This document shows, piece after piece, positions 47,271 through 55,466 of a stretch of 64,000 nucleotides of DNA. The DNA comes from Bacillota bacterium. GTDB taxonomy: Bacteria > Bacillota > Clostridia > Oscillospirales > Acutalibacteraceae. The stretch lies in contig JAEZCC010000013.1 of the NCBI GenBank assembly GCA_023412715.1, positions 18,577-82,576 on the forward strand, in the 5' to 3' direction. A program made the position numbers and the translations under genes. How positions within the stretch are numbered: the first letter of the stretch is position 1; each line of letters opens with the position of its first letter. The notes below the pieces were generated by a model. That model worked only from the letters and a program-made list of their open reading frames with translations, had not been told where the DNA came from and made no database searches.

Positions 47271-49277
47271 TCAGTGGACGAAGATAAGGCCGATGTGGTA
47301 AACGGCGAACGCCGCGACCCATGCGACCACGCACTGGTACACGATGACAAAGAAAGCGCTTCTGGTGCTGCCCATCTCGCGCTTGACCGCGTTGATGGCG
47401 GCCACGCAGGGCGTGTACAGCAAAGTAAAGGTCAGGAACGAGAACGCGGTCAGCGGCGTGAACAGGCTGCCGAGGGCCGCGCCCAGACCGGACGCGTTCG
47501 TGCCCATCAGCACGGCGAACGTGCTGATGACCGCTTCTTTCGCGGTGAAGCCCGTCAGCAAAGAGGTGGAAGCCCGCCAGTCGCTGAAGCCGAGCGGCGC
47601 GAAAATCGGCGAGAGGAACCTGCCCACCACGGCGAGCATGCTGTCCTGCCCGTTCGAGACGACGTTGAAACGATCGTTAAACGTCTGCAGGAACCAGATG
47701 ATGATGGTCGCCATAAAGATGACGGTGAACGCCCGGACCAGGAAATCCTTCGCCTTGTCCCACACAAGCAGCAGGACGCTTTTGAGGCTGGGCAGCCGGT
47801 AATTCGGCAGCTCCATGACGAACGGGACCGGATTCCCGCGGAAGATGGTCTTCTTCATCAGGAATCCGCTGATTACGGCCATGAGCATGCCCATGACGTA
47901 CAGCACAATCATGACGAGCGCGGCGTGCTGCGGAAAAAACGCCGCCGTAAAGACGGCATAGATGGGCAGCTTTGCGCTGCAGCTCATGAACGGAGTCAGC
48001 AGGATGGTCATTTTGCGGTCGCGCTCGCTCGACAGCGTACGGGCCGACATGATGGCCGGCACCGAGCAGCCGAAGCCGATGAGCATCGGCACAAAGCTGC
48101 GGCCCGAAAGGCCGACCTTGCGCAACGGCCGGTCCATGACGAACGCGACGCGCGCCATGTAGCCGCTGTCTTCCAGAATGGAAAGCAGGAAAAACAGCAC
48201 CACGATGGTCGGCAGGAACTGAAGCACGCTGCCCACGCCGGCGAAAACGCCGTCGATCAGCAGGGACTTGACGACCGGGTTGATGCCGTACGCCGTAAGG
48301 CCTGCCTCCGCCGCGCCGGACATGGCGTCAATCCCCGCGGAAAGCAGATCGCTCAGGGCTTTGCCGATTACGCCGAAGGTCAGCCAGAAAATCAGCGCCA
48401 TCACGAGCAGAAAAATCGGCATCGCGGTGTATTTTCCGGTCAGCACGTTGTCGAACAGCACGCTGCGCTTATGCTCGCGCGACTCCCCCATCTTGACGAC
48501 GCTGTCGGCGCACAGCCGCTCGATAAAGGCGTAGCGCATATCGGCCAGGGCCGCCTCGCGGTCGGTGCCCATCTCGCGCTCCATTTCCGTCACGTCGTGC
48601 CGGACCATGTCCTTCTCGTTCTCCGAAAGCTCGAGCGCCTGCATCATGGGCACGTCGCCTTCCACCAGCTTTGTGGCGGCAAAACGCGGCGGCACATGGA
48701 TGCGCTGCGCATGATCCTCCACCATGTGCGCAACGGAGTGGATGGCGCGGTGCACCGCCCCGCTGCAGAAATCCTGCCGCTTCGGCAGGCGGCGGTAGCG
48801 GGCGGTCTCCACCGCCGTGTGGATCAGCTCTTCGATGCCCTCGTTCCTGCTCGCCGAGATGGGCACCACGGGGACGCCCAGCTCCTCCTGGAACCTGTCT
48901 ACCTTGACGGTCCCGCCGTTCGCGCGCACCTCGTCCATCATATTGAGTGCAATCACCATTGGAATGTTCAGCTCGATGAGCTGCATACTCAAATAGAGAT
49001 TTCGCTCGATGTTGGTCGCGTCGACAATATTGATGATGCCATCCGGATGGTTTTTCAGCAGAAAGTCGCGCGTGACGATCTCTTCGCTGGAGTACGGCGA
49101 AAGCGAGTAGATGCCCGGAAGGTCGACGACGGTCGCGTTCCTCTGCCCGCGGATCTGCCCGTCCTTGCGCTCCACCGTCACGCCGGGGAAGTTGCCCACG
49201 TGCTGGTTGGAACCGGTCAGCTGGTTGAACAGCGTCGTCTTGCCGCTGTTCTGGTTGCCTGCCAGTGCGAAGATCAC
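47271..49277 (-). CDS. feoB: Ferrous iron transport GTPase FeoB
   Basis: Fe2+ importer of 668 aa. The N-terminal GTPase has G1 AGNQNSGKTTLFNQLTG, G2 NFPGVTVERK, G3 VDLPGIYSLSPYS, G4 LNMMD and G5 SASRNEG, followed by a helical GDI region. The membrane part contains two Gate-type repeats with CSVPAIMSAR and CSAKLPIYA, whose Cys residues are implicated in the Fe2+ path. The start overlaps the feoA stop (ATGA). A normal full-length protein for Firmicutes. Confidence 0.96.
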   Translation of the reverse strand: MIFALAGNQNSGKTTLFNQLTGSNQHVGNFPGVTVERKDGQIRGQRNATVVDLPGIYSLSPYSSEEIVTRDFLLKNHPDGIINIVDATNIERNLYLSMQLIELNIPMVIALNMMDEVRANGGTVKVDRFQEELGVPVVPISASRNEGIEELIHTAVETARYRRLPKRQDFCSGAVHRAIHSVAHMVEDHAQRIHVPPRFAATKLVEGDVPMMQALELSENEKDMVRHDVTEMEREMGTDREAALADMRYAFIERLCADSVVKMGESREHKRSVLFDNVLTGKYTAMPIFLLVMALIFWLTFGVIGKALSDLLSAGIDAMSGAAEAGLTAYGINPVVKSLLIDGVFAGVGSVLQFLPTIVVLFFLLSILEDSGYMARVAFVMDRPLRKVGLSGRSFVPMLIGFGCSVPAIMSARTLSSERDRKMTILLTPFMSCSAKLPIYAVFTAAFFPQHAALVMIVLYVMGMLMAVISGFLMKKTIFRGNPVPFVMELPNYRLPSLKSVLLLVWDKAKDFLVRAFTVIFMATIIIWFLQTFNDRFNVVSNGQDSMLAVVGRFLSPIFAPLGFSDWRASTSLLTGFTAKEAVISTFAVLMGTNASGLGAALGSLFTPLTAFSFLTFTLLYTPCVAAINAVKREMGSTRSAFFVIVYQCVVAWVAAFAVYHIGLIFVH

Positions 49278-49507
49278 CTGCCCGCCCCCTCTTCTATCAC
49301 AATATTCCTTGCATCGTCTTTGCGGAGGGTCAGCTCGTAGCTGCGCAGGAAGATTTCGATAGGGTCGCCCATGGGCGCAACCTTTCGGATCATCACCTCG
49401 GTGTGCGGGGTCAGCCCCATGTCCAGCAGGCGCCGCCGCAGGGCGCCCTTTCCCTTCACCGCGACAATCCTGGCCTTTTCCCCAATCGGAAGCCGGTCAA
49501 GCGTCAT
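49274..49507 (-). CDS. feoA: Ferrous iron transport protein FeoA
   Basis: A 77-aa SH3-like protein: MTLDRLPIGEKARIVAVKGKGALRRRLLDMGLTPHTEVMIRKVAPMGDPIEIFLRSYELTLRKDDARNI contains the FeoA LxxLxxG and RLxxMGLxPGxxV-like elements. FeoA stimulates FeoB. The ATG at 49507 is favoured by AGGAAAGGGG upstream; a longer frame to 49561 is open but enters the promoter region. First gene of the iron operon. Confidence 0.92.
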   Translation of the reverse strand: MTLDRLPIGEKARIVAVKGKGALRRRLLDMGLTPHTEVMIRKVAPMGDPIEIFLRSYELTLRKDDARNIVIEEGAGR

Positions 49508-49552
49508 TCTTGTTGTTCCCCTTTCCTCTCGGGCAATTCTTTCCACACTTGT

Positions 49553-49605
49553 GTTAGTCATTGCTAACTATTAAGTATTATATCCCCACGCGTCCGCTTT
49601 GTCAA
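49553..49605 (-). promoter_or_regulatory. feo operon promoter with palindromic operator
   Basis: On the minus strand TTGACA (49,600-49,605) and TATAAT (49,577-49,582) are 17 bases apart, a perfect consensus. Just downstream, over the expected start site, lies the inverted repeat GTTAG-N6-CTAAC (49,553-49,568). Its TTAGxxxxxxCTAA core is reminiscent of DtxR/IdeR-MntR type iron-regulator boxes. Repression by iron is the natural inference. Confidence 0.75.
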
Positions 49606-49618
49606 GCCGCGCGGACCG

Positions 49619-49651
49619 AAAAAACGGGCGGCCGGCGAATCCCGGCCGCCC
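49619..49651 (-). terminator. Terminator of ldh transcript
   Basis: Read on the minus strand, GGGCGGCCGG pairs perfectly with CCGGCCGCCC (six-base loop) and is followed by GTTTTTTC. It separates ldh from the feo promoter. Confidence 0.88.
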
Positions 49652-49662
49652 CGCGGAATTTT

Positions 49663-50622
49663 CTATTTTGCCGGGCCGGAAAGGTCCAGGGAATCCAGCA
49701 CTTTTTTCAGCGCCCCGGCCGATTTCAGAAGCTGAGCCTGCTCTTCGCCGCTGAGCTGGATGTCGAGCACCTGTTCGGCCCCGGCGGCGCCGACGACCGT
49801 CGGCACGCCCATGCAGATGCCGTCGAGGCCGTAATGCCCTTCCACCAGGCTCGACACCGGAAGGATGGAATGCTCGTCCCGGAGGATGCACTCCGCGATG
49901 CGCCGGACCGACATGGCGATGCCGTAGTAGGTCGCGCCTTTTTTCTGGATGATTTTGTACGCGCTGTCGCGCACGTCCTCATATAATTTGCGCATGTTCT
50001 GCCGGTGGTCGCAGTAGCCGCACTGCTCGCAGAACCGGCTCAGCTCGATGCCCGAGACGTTCGCGCTGCTCCAGACCGCAAGCTCGCTGTCGCCGTGCTC
50101 CCCGATAATGTAGGCGTGCACGCTGCGGCTGTCCACGCCGAGGTGCCGGCCCAGAAGGTACTTGAGGCGCGCCGTGTCGAGCACGGTGCCGGAGCCGATG
50201 ACGCGGCCTTTCGGGAACCCGGAGAGCTTCAGCGCCGCATAGGTCAGGATATCCACCGGGTTGGAGACGATGAGCAGGATGGCGTCCCGGTTCCTCTTCG
50301 CGATTTCCGGGATGATCTGCCGGAAGATGCCGACATTTTTATTGACCAGGTCCAGCCTGGTTTCGCCCGGCTTCTGGTTCGCCCCCGCGGTGACGATAAT
50401 CAGCCCGCAGCCGGAAATATCGTCGTATGTGCCTGCATAGATCTCCATGGGGCGCGCAAAGGGAAGGCCGTGGCTCAGATCCATCGCCTCGCCCTCCGCA
50501 CGGTCGCGGTTTACGTCAATCAGCACCATTTCGGAAAAGAGGCCGCTTTCCACAAGGCTGAACGCGGAACTGGCCCCCACAAAGCCGCAGCCTATGATCG
50601 CGCATTTTCTGATATCCAACAT
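49663..50622 (-). CDS. ldh: L-lactate dehydrogenase
   Basis: NAD-dependent enzyme reducing pyruvate to L-lactate in fermentation, 319 aa. The Rossmann motif is IIGCGFVGASSAF; the specificity loop is ANQKPGETRLD with Gln83, which marks lactate rather than malate dehydrogenase (Arg there); catalytic residues are Asp149, Arg152 and His176 in GEHGDSE. A CEQCGYC insertion-like stretch near residue 195 is rich in Cys. It follows a DNA-alkylation-repair gene by 30 bp and has a terminator behind it. Confidence 0.93.
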   Translation of the reverse strand: MLDIRKCAIIGCGFVGASSAFSLVESGLFSEMVLIDVNRDRAEGEAMDLSHGLPFARPMEIYAGTYDDISGCGLIIVTAGANQKPGETRLDLVNKNVGIFRQIIPEIAKRNRDAILLIVSNPVDILTYAALKLSGFPKGRVIGSGTVLDTARLKYLLGRHLGVDSRSVHAYIIGEHGDSELAVWSSANVSGIELSRFCEQCGYCDHRQNMRKLYEDVRDSAYKIIQKKGATYYGIAMSVRRIAECILRDEHSILPVSSLVEGHYGLDGICMGVPTVVGAAGAEQVLDIQLSGEEQAQLLKSAGALKKVLDSLDLSGPAK

Positions 50623-50652
50623 CGAACCACCTTCCCTTCGTTTTTTCCGGCG

Positions 50653-51360
50653 TCATCCGCGCCGTTTCATCGAGCGGATGGTCTCCTTGGCCGCCGCGTC
50701 CACCCGGTACGACTCCGTGATTTTCTGCAGCGCCTTGTTGTACGTCCAGCGGTCAAGCGGGCAACCCTGAAGGTACCGCATGGTGCGCGGGGGATCCTTG
50801 ACGTAACACACCGAAACGGCCCAGGCCACCGCCATCTTTACATAATATCCCTCGTGGCGCACGCCGTCAAGCGCCGCGAAAAGCCGGCCGAGATACTCGC
50901 CGTCCGAAAAATAGTCCATCAGCAGAATCACGCCGAAGCGCACGGCGAACTCGCCGGAAGCCCCGAGATACCCGCGGAGAAAATCGAACGACCGCTCCCG
51001 GTTTTTCTTGAGAAACCGGAACGACGATCCGCAGATGTCGCACGAAGCCCAGCTTTTGATTTTCGGCACGAACGCGGCGGCACGGCGCAGCGCCTCGTCG
51101 TACTCCATGTTCGCCATGCCCGTCACAAGCCCCTGCACGACGGTCTCTTCCAGCGTGTCGCCGCGCGCCTCGTCCAGAAAGCGCCGCCAGTCGCCTTTCG
51201 CAATCCGCTTTGCTGCGGCGCGGAGCGTCGGCGTGCGCACGCCGAGAATGTTTTCCCCGGGGATCAGGCGGCGCTGAAATTCCGCGAACGGCTCTTCCGA
51301 AACGGAGCGGAGGTACGAAAGAAACTCCGGATAGTCCGTGTAGGTGAATTCGGTTTTCAT
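50653..51360 (-). CDS. DNA alkylation repair protein (AlkD-like HEAT repeat)
   Basis: A 235-aa all-helical protein of the AlkD/ALKD2 family. Family stretches: VRTPTLRAAAKRIAKGDWRRFL, WASCDICGSSFRFLKKN, VRFGVILLMDYF and KMAVAWAVSVCYVKDP. AlkD removes positively charged alkylated purines. The ATG at 51360 begins MKTEFTYTDY; a longer frame to 51447 exists. It may be co-transcribed with ldh; I found no convincing promoter in the 211 bp upstream on this strand. Confidence 0.84.
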   Translation of the reverse strand: MKTEFTYTDYPEFLSYLRSVSEEPFAEFQRRLIPGENILGVRTPTLRAAAKRIAKGDWRRFLDEARGDTLEETVVQGLVTGMANMEYDEALRRAAAFVPKIKSWASCDICGSSFRFLKKNRERSFDFLRGYLGASGEFAVRFGVILLMDYFSDGEYLGRLFAALDGVRHEGYYVKMAVAWAVSVCYVKDPPRTMRYLQGCPLDRWTYNKALQKITESYRVDAAAKETIRSMKRRG

Positions 51361-51480
51361 GTTCAGTTTTTCCCCTTTTGGCGCGGCGATTCCGTTTTCA
51401 GCGGAAACAGACCGATTTTCCGCCGAAAATTGCGCGGCGCGAATCAAACGGATATTTTCGGATAAAATAACGGCAGAGCA

Positions 51481-51509
51481 TTGACATATATATAATTATG
51501 ATATATAGT
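51481..51509 (+). promoter_or_regulatory. Promoter of the GDSL hydrolase gene
   Basis: TTGACA (51,481-51,486) and TATAGT (51,504-51,509) are 17 bases apart inside an AT-rich tract, about 63 bp before the gene start. Confidence 0.65.
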
Positions 51510-51571
51510 TTTAAATACAAGATGCAGGCATAACAATTATTACGACGCTTTACCGGAAAGGTGGTTCCAAA

Positions 51572-52267
51572 ATGGTCAGCTCCGTGTGTGTGTTCGGGGA
51601 CTCCGTCACGAAAGGGGTCGTTCTCGGCAGCAATAAGCGATACACCATCCTGCGGGACAGCTTCGTCAACATGATAAAAAGCAGCGCCAACCTGGTCATG
51701 CAGAACTATTCCAAGTTCGGCTGCACCGTTTCAAAGGGGCTTGACTCGCTGCTGAAGCACCGCGACGAGCTGAAGAATTTCGACTATGTCGCGCTGGAGT
51801 TCGGCGGCAACGACTGCGACTTCGACTGGGCGCAGGTTTCGGCCGCCCCGGAGGAAGAGCACCAGCCGAAGACGCCGATCGACCTCTTCCAGCAAAAATA
51901 CGAACAGATGATTGAAACCGTCAAACACACAGGCAGCCGCCCCGTGCTTCTCTCGCTGCCGCCCATCGACGCCCGGCGGTATTTCGCGTGGATCTCGCGC
52001 GGGCTGAACCCGGCGAACATCCTCAAGTGGCTCGGCGACGTGGAGCATATCTACCGCTGGCACGAGATGTACAACCTGGCGGTCTGCCGGCTCGCCAAAG
52101 ACACGGCGACGCCCCTGCTCGACATCAGCAGCGCGTTTCTCGAGACGCACCATTACCAGGAGCTGATCTGCGACGACGGCATCCACCCCAACGAAAAAGG
52201 TCACGCGCTCATCTCGCGCATCCTGCAGGGAGAAATCAGCCAGTACCGCAAAGAATACGCCAGCTGA
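51572..52267 (+). CDS. SGNH/GDSL-type hydrolase
   Basis: A 231-aa esterase/lipase-fold protein. Block I is VFGDSVTKGV with the nucleophile Ser, block III is EFGGNDCDF, and block V is DDGIHPNEKGH with catalytic Asp and His. No signal peptide is visible, so it acts in the cytoplasm. Substrate unknown. The AT-rich promoter and the terminator behind show it to be a single-gene unit. Confidence 0.87.
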   Translation: MVSSVCVFGDSVTKGVVLGSNKRYTILRDSFVNMIKSSANLVMQNYSKFGCTVSKGLDSLLKHRDELKNFDYVALEFGGNDCDFDWAQVSAAPEEEHQPKTPIDLFQQKYEQMIETVKHTGSRPVLLSLPPIDARRYFAWISRGLNPANILKWLGDVEHIYRWHEMYNLAVCRLAKDTATPLLDISSAFLETHHYQELICDDGIHPNEKGHALISRILQGEISQYRKEYAS

Positions 52268-52290
52268 AAACAGAAGGGCGTTTTACGGCA

Positions 52291-52326
52291 AAGCGGCGCG
52301 CTTGTAAAAAGCGCGCCGCTTCTTTT
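52291..52326. terminator. Convergent terminator
   Basis: AAGCGGCGCGC pairs with GCGCGCCGCTT around a nine-base loop and is followed by CTTTT. It ends the hydrolase gene and overlaps the stop of the convergent FAD protein gene. Confidence 0.87.
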
Positions 52327-53746
52327 ACCCTTTTTCCGCCGCGATGTCGCGCGCGACCACGACGCCGGTGACAGAAGCCTGCATCAGCCCGCGGGTAATG
52401 CCCGCGCCGTCGCCGATGGCGTAAAGGTTTTTAATCTGCGTTTCAAAATTGTCCCTGACCTCGACTTTGGAGGAATAGAACTTGACCTCGACGCCGTAGA
52501 GCAGCGTGTTTTTCGAGTACAGCCCCGGCGCGAGCTTGTCGAACGCACGCAGGGACTCCACAATGCTGGTGAGGTGGCGGTGGGGCAGCACGAAAGAAAG
52601 GTCGCCCGGCACGGCGGTCCCGAGCGTGGGGATTGTCGTGGATTTCGCGAGGCGCGTCGCGTCGGTGCGCCGGCCCATCAGCAGATCGCCGAGGCGCTGC
52701 ACCATAATGCCGCCGCCGGTCAGCATGTTGCCGAGCTGCGCGATGTAGCGCCCGTACTCGATGGGCTGGTTGAACGGCTCGGTGAAGCGGGTCGAAACCA
52801 GCATGGCAAAGTTGGTGTTTTCGGTGCGGCGCTCCTCTTCGGCGTAGGAATGGCCGTTCACCACGGCGATGCCGCCGCCCGTGCCGGTATCGTAATGCTC
52901 TTCGCTGACGATGCCGCCGGGGTTCATGCAGAAGGTGCGGACGCGGTTCTCGAACGTGTCGGAGTAATAGACCAGCTTCGCTTCGTACAGGTTTTTGGTC
53001 AGGCGGTCCATCACGGCATTCGGCACCTCGACGCGCACGCCGATGTCGACCTCGTTGTTCGCTATGGAAAGATTGTTTTCTTTGCCGATGCGGCTGAGCC
53101 AGTCGGCCCCTCCCCTTCCGGGCGCAAGGACAATGTAGGGCGCTTCCAGCGTTTCGCGGCCGCCGCCGCGCGTCGCGAGCGTCACGGCCTTTGCCACCCC
53201 GTTTTCGGTCACGATGGTCTCGGCCGTCGTGTGCTCGCGGAATTCAAAATTCGGGCGCGACGAAAGATAGCCGTACATCGCCTTCAGCACCTGGTACGAA
53301 TACTCGGTGCCCATGTGGCGCACCGGGCACGGAATCAGCTGGATATTTTCCTTTTTCGCGTCGTAGGCGACCTTCTCGGCGAATTTGTCGTTTTTGCCGA
53401 ACACCTTGTCCGGCGCGCCGAACTGAAGGTAAATGCCGTCGACGTAGCGGATCAGCGAGCGCGCCTGTTCGACCGGCATATAATCGGTGATATTGCCGCC
53501 GACCTCCTCGGACAGCGAAAGCTTTCCGTCGGAGAAAGCGCCCGCGCCGGCCCAGCCGTTCATAATGCTGCACGTCGCGCAGTGGGCGCACGCCCCGGTC
53601 GTCCTCGCCGGGCAGGCCCTGCGCTCGATGGCGCTGCCGGAATCCACAATGAGAATCTTTTTGCCGGGGTCCAGCTTATCCAACTCCAGCGCGGTGAAAA
53701 TGCCGGCCGGGCCGGCACCCACAACAATAACATCATAATTTTTCAT
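52325..53746 (-). CDS. FAD-dependent dehydrogenase-like protein (COG2509)
   Basis: A 473-aa flavoprotein. The FAD-binding Rossmann motif VVGAGPAGIFTALEL is at the N-terminus, and a second nucleotide motif LYAIGDGAGITRGLMQASVTGVVVARDI is at the C-terminus. Residues 45-60 carry a Cys cluster (C-x7-C-x2-C-x2-C: CPARTTGACAHCATC), typical of this widespread uncharacterised family, possibly an Fe-S or redox site. Substrate unknown. Gap of 15 bp to the DUF188 gene upstream suggests an operon. Confidence 0.88.
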   Translation of the reverse strand: MKNYDVIVVGAGPAGIFTALELDKLDPGKKILIVDSGSAIERRACPARTTGACAHCATCSIMNGWAGAGAFSDGKLSLSEEVGGNITDYMPVEQARSLIRYVDGIYLQFGAPDKVFGKNDKFAEKVAYDAKKENIQLIPCPVRHMGTEYSYQVLKAMYGYLSSRPNFEFREHTTAETIVTENGVAKAVTLATRGGGRETLEAPYIVLAPGRGGADWLSRIGKENNLSIANNEVDIGVRVEVPNAVMDRLTKNLYEAKLVYYSDTFENRVRTFCMNPGGIVSEEHYDTGTGGGIAVVNGHSYAEEERRTENTNFAMLVSTRFTEPFNQPIEYGRYIAQLGNMLTGGGIMVQRLGDLLMGRRTDATRLAKSTTIPTLGTAVPGDLSFVLPHRHLTSIVESLRAFDKLAPGLYSKNTLLYGVEVKFYSSKVEVRDNFETQIKNLYAIGDGAGITRGLMQASVTGVVVARDIAAEKG

Positions 53747-53761
53747 CAGTTTTTCCTGCTT

Positions 53762-54208
53762 TCATTTTCCTTGCTGCAAAGAGTCGAGCAGCCGTTCCAG
53801 CGAACTGCGGAACGCTTCGTCGTCCGCCGCGCTGCGCTTGCGGTTCTTCCCTGCCCTGCCGCCTGAACGGCGTATCTTCTGGCCGAGCGCACGCTCGAAC
53901 AGCAGGCGGTCCATATTGGTGCCGTCATAGACCAGGCCGTTCTGGTTCAGCGCCTTCGCGCCCCGGCTCAGCGACATGGCGGCGACGCCGTAGTCCTGGG
54001 TCACGACCGCGTCGCCCGGCTCAATCAGGTTGACCAGGCGGATGTCCGCGCTGTCGCGGCCCTGGTCCACGGTGACGACCGTACTGTAGCCGTCGTCGAG
54101 CACGTGGCTGGTATCGATCACCATGGTGACGGGGATCTTTCTTCTCTTCGCAACGGCCACGAGGATATCTTTCACCGGGCATGCGTCCGCATCCACAAGA
54201 ATTTTCAT
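53762..54208 (-). CDS. DUF188 (YaiI/YqxD) family protein
   Basis: A 148-aa PIN-like domain protein. MKILVDADACPVKDILVAVAKRRKIPVTMV and VDQGRDSADIRLVNLIEPGDAVVTQDYGVAAMSLSRGAKALNQNG are the family hallmarks, with conserved Asp residues consistent with metal-dependent nuclease chemistry, which has not been shown. It is upstream of the FAD protein gene. Confidence 0.9.
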   Translation of the reverse strand: MKILVDADACPVKDILVAVAKRRKIPVTMVIDTSHVLDDGYSTVVTVDQGRDSADIRLVNLIEPGDAVVTQDYGVAAMSLSRGAKALNQNGLVYDGTNMDRLLFERALGQKIRRSGGRAGKNRKRSAADDEAFRSSLERLLDSLQQGK

Positions 54209-54303
54209 CCGCAGGCCCCTTTCCTCCGCCGTTTTCGACTCCGCGTATTATCATACCATACTCTGAAAAAAAAGTTAAGCCGCAAAACGGACGCGGCGCC
54301 GGA

Positions 54304-54332
54304 TTGACGCGCCGCCGGGCGGATGCTATACT
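54304..54332 (+). promoter_or_regulatory. Promoter of the alpha-hydroxy-acid oxidase-like gene
   Basis: TTGACG (54,304-54,309) and TATACT (54,327-54,332) are 17 bases apart. The gene starts 54 bp later with CGGAGG as ribosome site. Confidence 0.7.
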
Positions 54333-54386
54333 GGCTTTAAAATAAGCAGACACGGCCGGCGCAGCGCCGGCAGACGGAGGCAGCAA

Positions 54387-55409
54387 ATGACGTACCAGGA
54401 TGTGCTTACAGCCGCGCGCAAAAACATGGCGCCGAACTGCAGGGTATGCCGCGAATGCAACGGCGTCGCCTGCCGGGGCGAGATCCCCGGAACGGGCGGC
54501 AAGGGCAGCGGCGATTCCTTTGTCCGCAACTGCGAACAGCTGAAAAAAGTCCGGGTGAACATGGACCTCATCTATGGGGACAAAGGGCAGGACGCTTCTG
54601 CGGAGCTGTTCGGCCGCAGATTTGCCGCGCCGGTTTTCGCCGCGCCGATCAGCGGGCTTTCCACCAATTACAACGGCTTTCTGAACGAGCGTACGTACGC
54701 CGCAGCGCTGGTCCCGGGCTGCATCGACGCCGGATGCGCCGCCTTTACCGGCGACGGCGCCGCGGACAATTTTCTGACCGACCCGCTCGAAGCCGTCAAA
54801 GCGGCCGGCGGCATTGCCGTCCCGACCGTAAAGCCGTGGGAGGGCGGCGTGCTTCGCGGAAAACTGGATCTGATCAAAGAATCCGGGGCGATGGCCGCCG
54901 CGATGGACATCGATGCCGCGGGGCTTCCCCTGCTGGCCGCCGCCGGCAAGACCGTGCACGCGAAAAGCGTGCCGCAGCTTGCGGAAATCGTCTCTTACGC
55001 GGGGCGGCCGTTCCTGTTAAAGGGCATCATGACCCCCGGGGGCGCGGTCAAGGCGGCCGAAAGCGGGGCCTACGGCATCGTGGTCTCGAACCACGGCGGC
55101 CGCGTCATAGACCAGACGCCCGCCACCATCGAGGTCCTGCCGGAAATCAAGGCCGCCGTCGGGGGCAGAATCAAAATCCTCGTGGACGGCGGATTTCGCA
55201 CGGGCGTCGACGTCTTCAAGGCGCTGGCCCTCGGCGCGGACGCGGTGCTCATCGGCAGACCGTACGTGATCGCCGCCTGCGGCGGCGGGCGGGAAGGCGT
55301 GGCGCTTTACACCCGCAAAATCATTGCGGAGCTGAAAGAGACCATGAAAATGACCGGGTGCTCCCTCATCCGCGACATCACGCCGGAGAAGGTCCGCATC
55401 GCAAAATAA
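54387..55409 (+). CDS. FMN-dependent alpha-hydroxy-acid oxidising protein
   Basis: A 340-aa TIM-barrel flavoprotein of the lactate oxidase/glycolate oxidase family. FMN and substrate residues are seen in APISGLSTNY, KGIMTPGGAVKAAESGAYGIVVSNHGGRVIDQTPATIEVLPEI (catalytic His in SNHGGR) and ILVDGGFRTGVDVFKALALGADAVLIGRP. The N-terminus has four Cys (CRVCRECNGVAC, C18-C29), absent from classical oxidases. Clostridial members of this type may work with electron carriers rather than oxygen. Substrate (possibly lactate) is inferred. Confidence 0.85.
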   Translation: MTYQDVLTAARKNMAPNCRVCRECNGVACRGEIPGTGGKGSGDSFVRNCEQLKKVRVNMDLIYGDKGQDASAELFGRRFAAPVFAAPISGLSTNYNGFLNERTYAAALVPGCIDAGCAAFTGDGAADNFLTDPLEAVKAAGGIAVPTVKPWEGGVLRGKLDLIKESGAMAAAMDIDAAGLPLLAAAGKTVHAKSVPQLAEIVSYAGRPFLLKGIMTPGGAVKAAESGAYGIVVSNHGGRVIDQTPATIEVLPEIKAAVGGRIKILVDGGFRTGVDVFKALALGADAVLIGRPYVIAACGGGREGVALYTRKIIAELKETMKMTGCSLIRDITPEKVRIAK

Positions 55410-55426
55410 AATTTTCCAGAAAGCAC

Positions 55427-55463
55427 GGGCCGGGCGGAAGCTTTTCCGCCCGGCCCTGTTTTT
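55427..55463. terminator. Convergent terminator
   Basis: GGGCCGGGCGGAA pairs perfectly with TTCCGCCCGGCCC (loop GCTT), then TGTTTTT. It serves the oxidase gene and, on the other strand, lies just past the membrane protein gene. Confidence 0.92.
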
Positions 55464-55466
55464 CGT

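Noticed and set aside
47256..49340. A 694-codon open frame on the plus strand opposite feoB
   Set aside because: Shadow of feoB; composition is rich in His, Arg, Asp and Gln with no domain motif.
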